DNA of 6,617 nt from Clostridia bacterium (GTDB lineage: Bacteria; Bacillota; Clostridia; Oscillospirales; Butyricicoccaceae): the NCBI GenBank assembly GCA_017547995.1, contig JAFYNW010000171.1, positions 1 through 6,617 of the forward strand, read 5' to 3'. Below the pieces are notes generated by a model that saw nothing but the letters and a program-made list of their open reading frames with translations, was not told the DNA's origin and did no database searches. A program made the position numbers and the translations under genes. Below, piece after piece: positions 6,053-6,617 of the stretch; within the stretch, counting starts at the first letter, position 1; every line of letters starts with the position of its first letter.

Positions 6053-6187
6053 GTAGGGCGGGGGCTTGCTCCCGCCGGGTAAGTCCGTAGGGGACGGCGC
6101 CCTCGACGTCCCGAAAAAAGTAGGGGTGGACATTGCTCGATGTTATATTAAAAGTAGGGGAGGGGCTCTGTGCCCTCCCGCTTAATA
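6053..6187 (+). repeat. Four head-to-tail GTAGGG hairpin units
   Basis: GTAGGG occurs at 6053, 6087, 6120 and 6154, giving spacings of 34, 33 and 34 nt. Each unit continues into its own inverted repeat: GGCGGG/CCCGCC (6057-6062/6071-6076), GGGACG/CGTCCC (6091-6096/6107-6112), a weak ACAT/ATGT (6130-6133/6140-6143), and GGGAGGG/CCCTCCC (6158-6164/6173-6179). The units share the start and the layout but not the stem sequence. Related single copies lie at 49-75, 2210-2237 and 6554-6580. Confidence 0.8.
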
Positions 6188-6211
6188 AATGCGTCGCAGA
6201 CACCACACCAC

Positions 6212-6226
6212 TTTGCCAACGGCAAA
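6212..6226. other. Short hairpin beyond the ferredoxin terminator
   Basis: TTTGCC and GGCAAA pair perfectly over a 3-nt loop, just past the U tract of the 6230-6256 terminator. It may be a backup 3' structure or another spacer repeat fragment. Confidence 0.35.
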
Positions 6227-6229
6227 ACG

Positions 6230-6256
6230 AAAAAAGCCACCCTTACGGATGGCTTT
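6230..6256 (-). terminator. Intrinsic terminator of the 57-residue ferredoxin gene
   Basis: Minus-strand RNA forms a 10-bp stem (AAAGCCAUCC with GGGUGGCUUU, one U-G wobble) with a GUAA loop. A run of U residues continues from the stem (complement of 6230-6235). It starts about 10 nt after the stop codon. The plus-strand version has an A-C mismatch, so the signal is directional. Confidence 0.92.
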
Positions 6257-6266
6257 ATCTGTTGAA

Positions 6267-6440
6267 TTATTCCGGCTGAACAGCGTCAACAGGGCAAGAG
6301 CCTGCACAAGCACCGCAGGACAAGCAAGCGCTTTCGTTGATTTCAGCAACGCCGTCCTTCATTTCGATAGCGTTTACCGGACAAGCATCCACGCAAGTGC
6401 CACAACCTGCGCACTTTTCAGCAATAATCTTAAATGCCAT
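6267..6440 (-). CDS. 2[4Fe-4S] ferredoxin (57 aa)
   Basis: This second small ferredoxin has 57 residues. The CxxCxxCxxxCP motifs use Cys10, 13, 16, 20 and Cys39, 42, 45, 49, so both clusters should form. It starts MAFKI, close to MAYKI in the neighbour at 5620-5787, but its two halves have diverged normally (CAGCGTCVDACPVNAI versus CLSCGACAGSCPVDAV) and it ends in the acidic VQPE. It is a cytoplasmic electron carrier; its partners cannot be told from this window. The ATG at 6440 has a strong AGGAGGTG (6446-6453), with 7 nt between GGAGG and the start codon. It is transcribed alone from the promoter at 6470-6498 and ends at the terminator at 6230-6256. The two ferredoxins may serve different partners or conditions. 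Confidence 0.96.
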   Translation of the reverse strand: MAFKIIAEKCAGCGTCVDACPVNAIEMKDGVAEINESACLSCGACAGSCPVDAVQPE

Positions 6441-6469
6441 AACAGCACCTCCTGTAAAATAGTAGATAT

Positions 6470-6498
6470 ATTATAGCACTCATAAATAAAAATGTAAA
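6470..6498 (-). promoter_or_regulatory. Promoter of the 57-residue ferredoxin
   Basis: On the minus strand, TTTACA (-35, 6493-6498, five of six consensus bases) and a perfect TATAAT (-10, 6470-6475) are 17 bp apart, with TGC before the -10 (extended -10). Transcription should start near 6463, giving a leader of about 23 nt. The layout matches the other ferredoxin promoter. Confidence 0.9.
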
Positions 6499-6501
6499 GA
6501 T

Positions 6502-6524
6502 AATCCGCAGACGGATAATATCCG
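6502..6524. promoter_or_regulatory. Candidate operator: CGGATA palindrome plus extra half-site
   Basis: CGGATA-A-TATCCG (6512-6524) is a perfect inverted repeat with one central base. A third half-site, AATCCG (6502-6507), lies between it and the -35 box at 6493-6498. Three half-sites just upstream of a strong promoter suggest a regulator binding site. A small 3'-end hairpin (ATCCG/CGGAT) of a gene beyond the window is the alternative. Confidence 0.35.
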
Positions 6525-6553
6525 CCCCTGCTGTCTTCTTTTATAATACTATT

Positions 6554-6580
6554 GTAGGGGACGGCGCCCCCGACGTCCCG
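6554..6580 (+). repeat. GTAGGGGACG hairpin repeat
   Basis: This 27-nt unit, GTAGGGGACG to CGTCCCG, matches 6087-6113 at 26 of 27 bases. In inverted orientation it matches 49-75, with homology extending through TACTATT (6547-6553). The stem is GGGACG/CGTCCC. Beyond it, GCGCCCTCGAC at the window end (6607-6617) repeats 11 nt of the 6087 unit. Confidence 0.75.
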
Positions 6581-6617
6581 CAAGCACGCAGTGCTACCTG
6601 ACAAATGCGCCCTCGAC

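Larger units (their letters stand above)
5788..6266. other. Repeat-rich spacer between the two ferredoxin genes
   Basis: About 480 bp without a confident gene. In order it holds the promoter of the 55-residue ferredoxin (5818-5846), an AT inverted repeat (5859-5881), a possible small plus-strand ORF (5908-6036), four in-phase GTAGGG hairpin units (6053-6187), a short TTTGCC/GGCAAA hairpin (6212-6226), and the terminator of the 57-residue ferredoxin (6230-6256). I see no tRNA or other RNA gene in it. Confidence 0.8.

Noticed and set aside
6053..6187. A CRISPR array, because of units spaced by about 34 nt.
   Set aside because: The shared part is only about 7 nt (GTAGGG/G), the rest are self-complementary stems rather than unique spacers, and no cas genes are present.

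Overview
The window looks like chromosome from a strictly anaerobic Gram-positive bacterium of the Clostridia, perhaps a gut Oscillospiraceae/Ruminococcaceae-type organism. The grounds are two clostridial 2[4Fe-4S] ferredoxins, strong GGAGG ribosome binding sites, extended -10 promoters, and many short GTAGGGG hairpin repeats in the spacers. The taxonomic placement is inference; the sequence alone does not prove it. Every confident gene is on the minus strand, and the three intrinsic terminators with U tracts all point the same way.

Read in the direction of transcription (right to left), the order is as follows. A 57-residue ferredoxin (6267-6440) has its own promoter and terminator. A repeat-rich spacer of about 480 bp follows (5788-6266). 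It holds an in-phase cluster of four GTAGGG hairpin units and one possible small plus-strand ORF. Next is a second, 55-residue ferredoxin (5620-5787), again with its own promoter and terminator. Its two halves are nearly identical at the DNA level.

Then comes a tightly overlapping three-gene operon: a MoxR-family AAA+ ATPase (4549-5496), a DUF58 protein (3455-4552), and a polytopic membrane protein with a DUF4129-like cytoplasmic tail (2250-3455). The gene overlaps are ATGA and TAATG, which suggests translational coupling. This is the MoxR-DUF58-TgpA type of locus, usually linked to the cell envelope or to chaperone-like assembly. The third protein appears to lack the transglutaminase core found in TgpA.

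After a 140 bp spacer with two hairpin repeats come an M20-family metal-dependent amidohydrolase (931-2109) and an aspartate/glutamate-family racemase (124-849). The pair ends at a clear intrinsic terminator (88-115). Together they could release amino acids from N-acyl derivatives and interconvert D and L forms, but that link rests only on adjacency.

Most genes belong to known families. The least explained parts are the GTAGGGG hairpin family, whose stems change sequence while keeping pairing, the DNA-level duplication inside one ferredoxin, and the apparently core-less TgpA-like protein.
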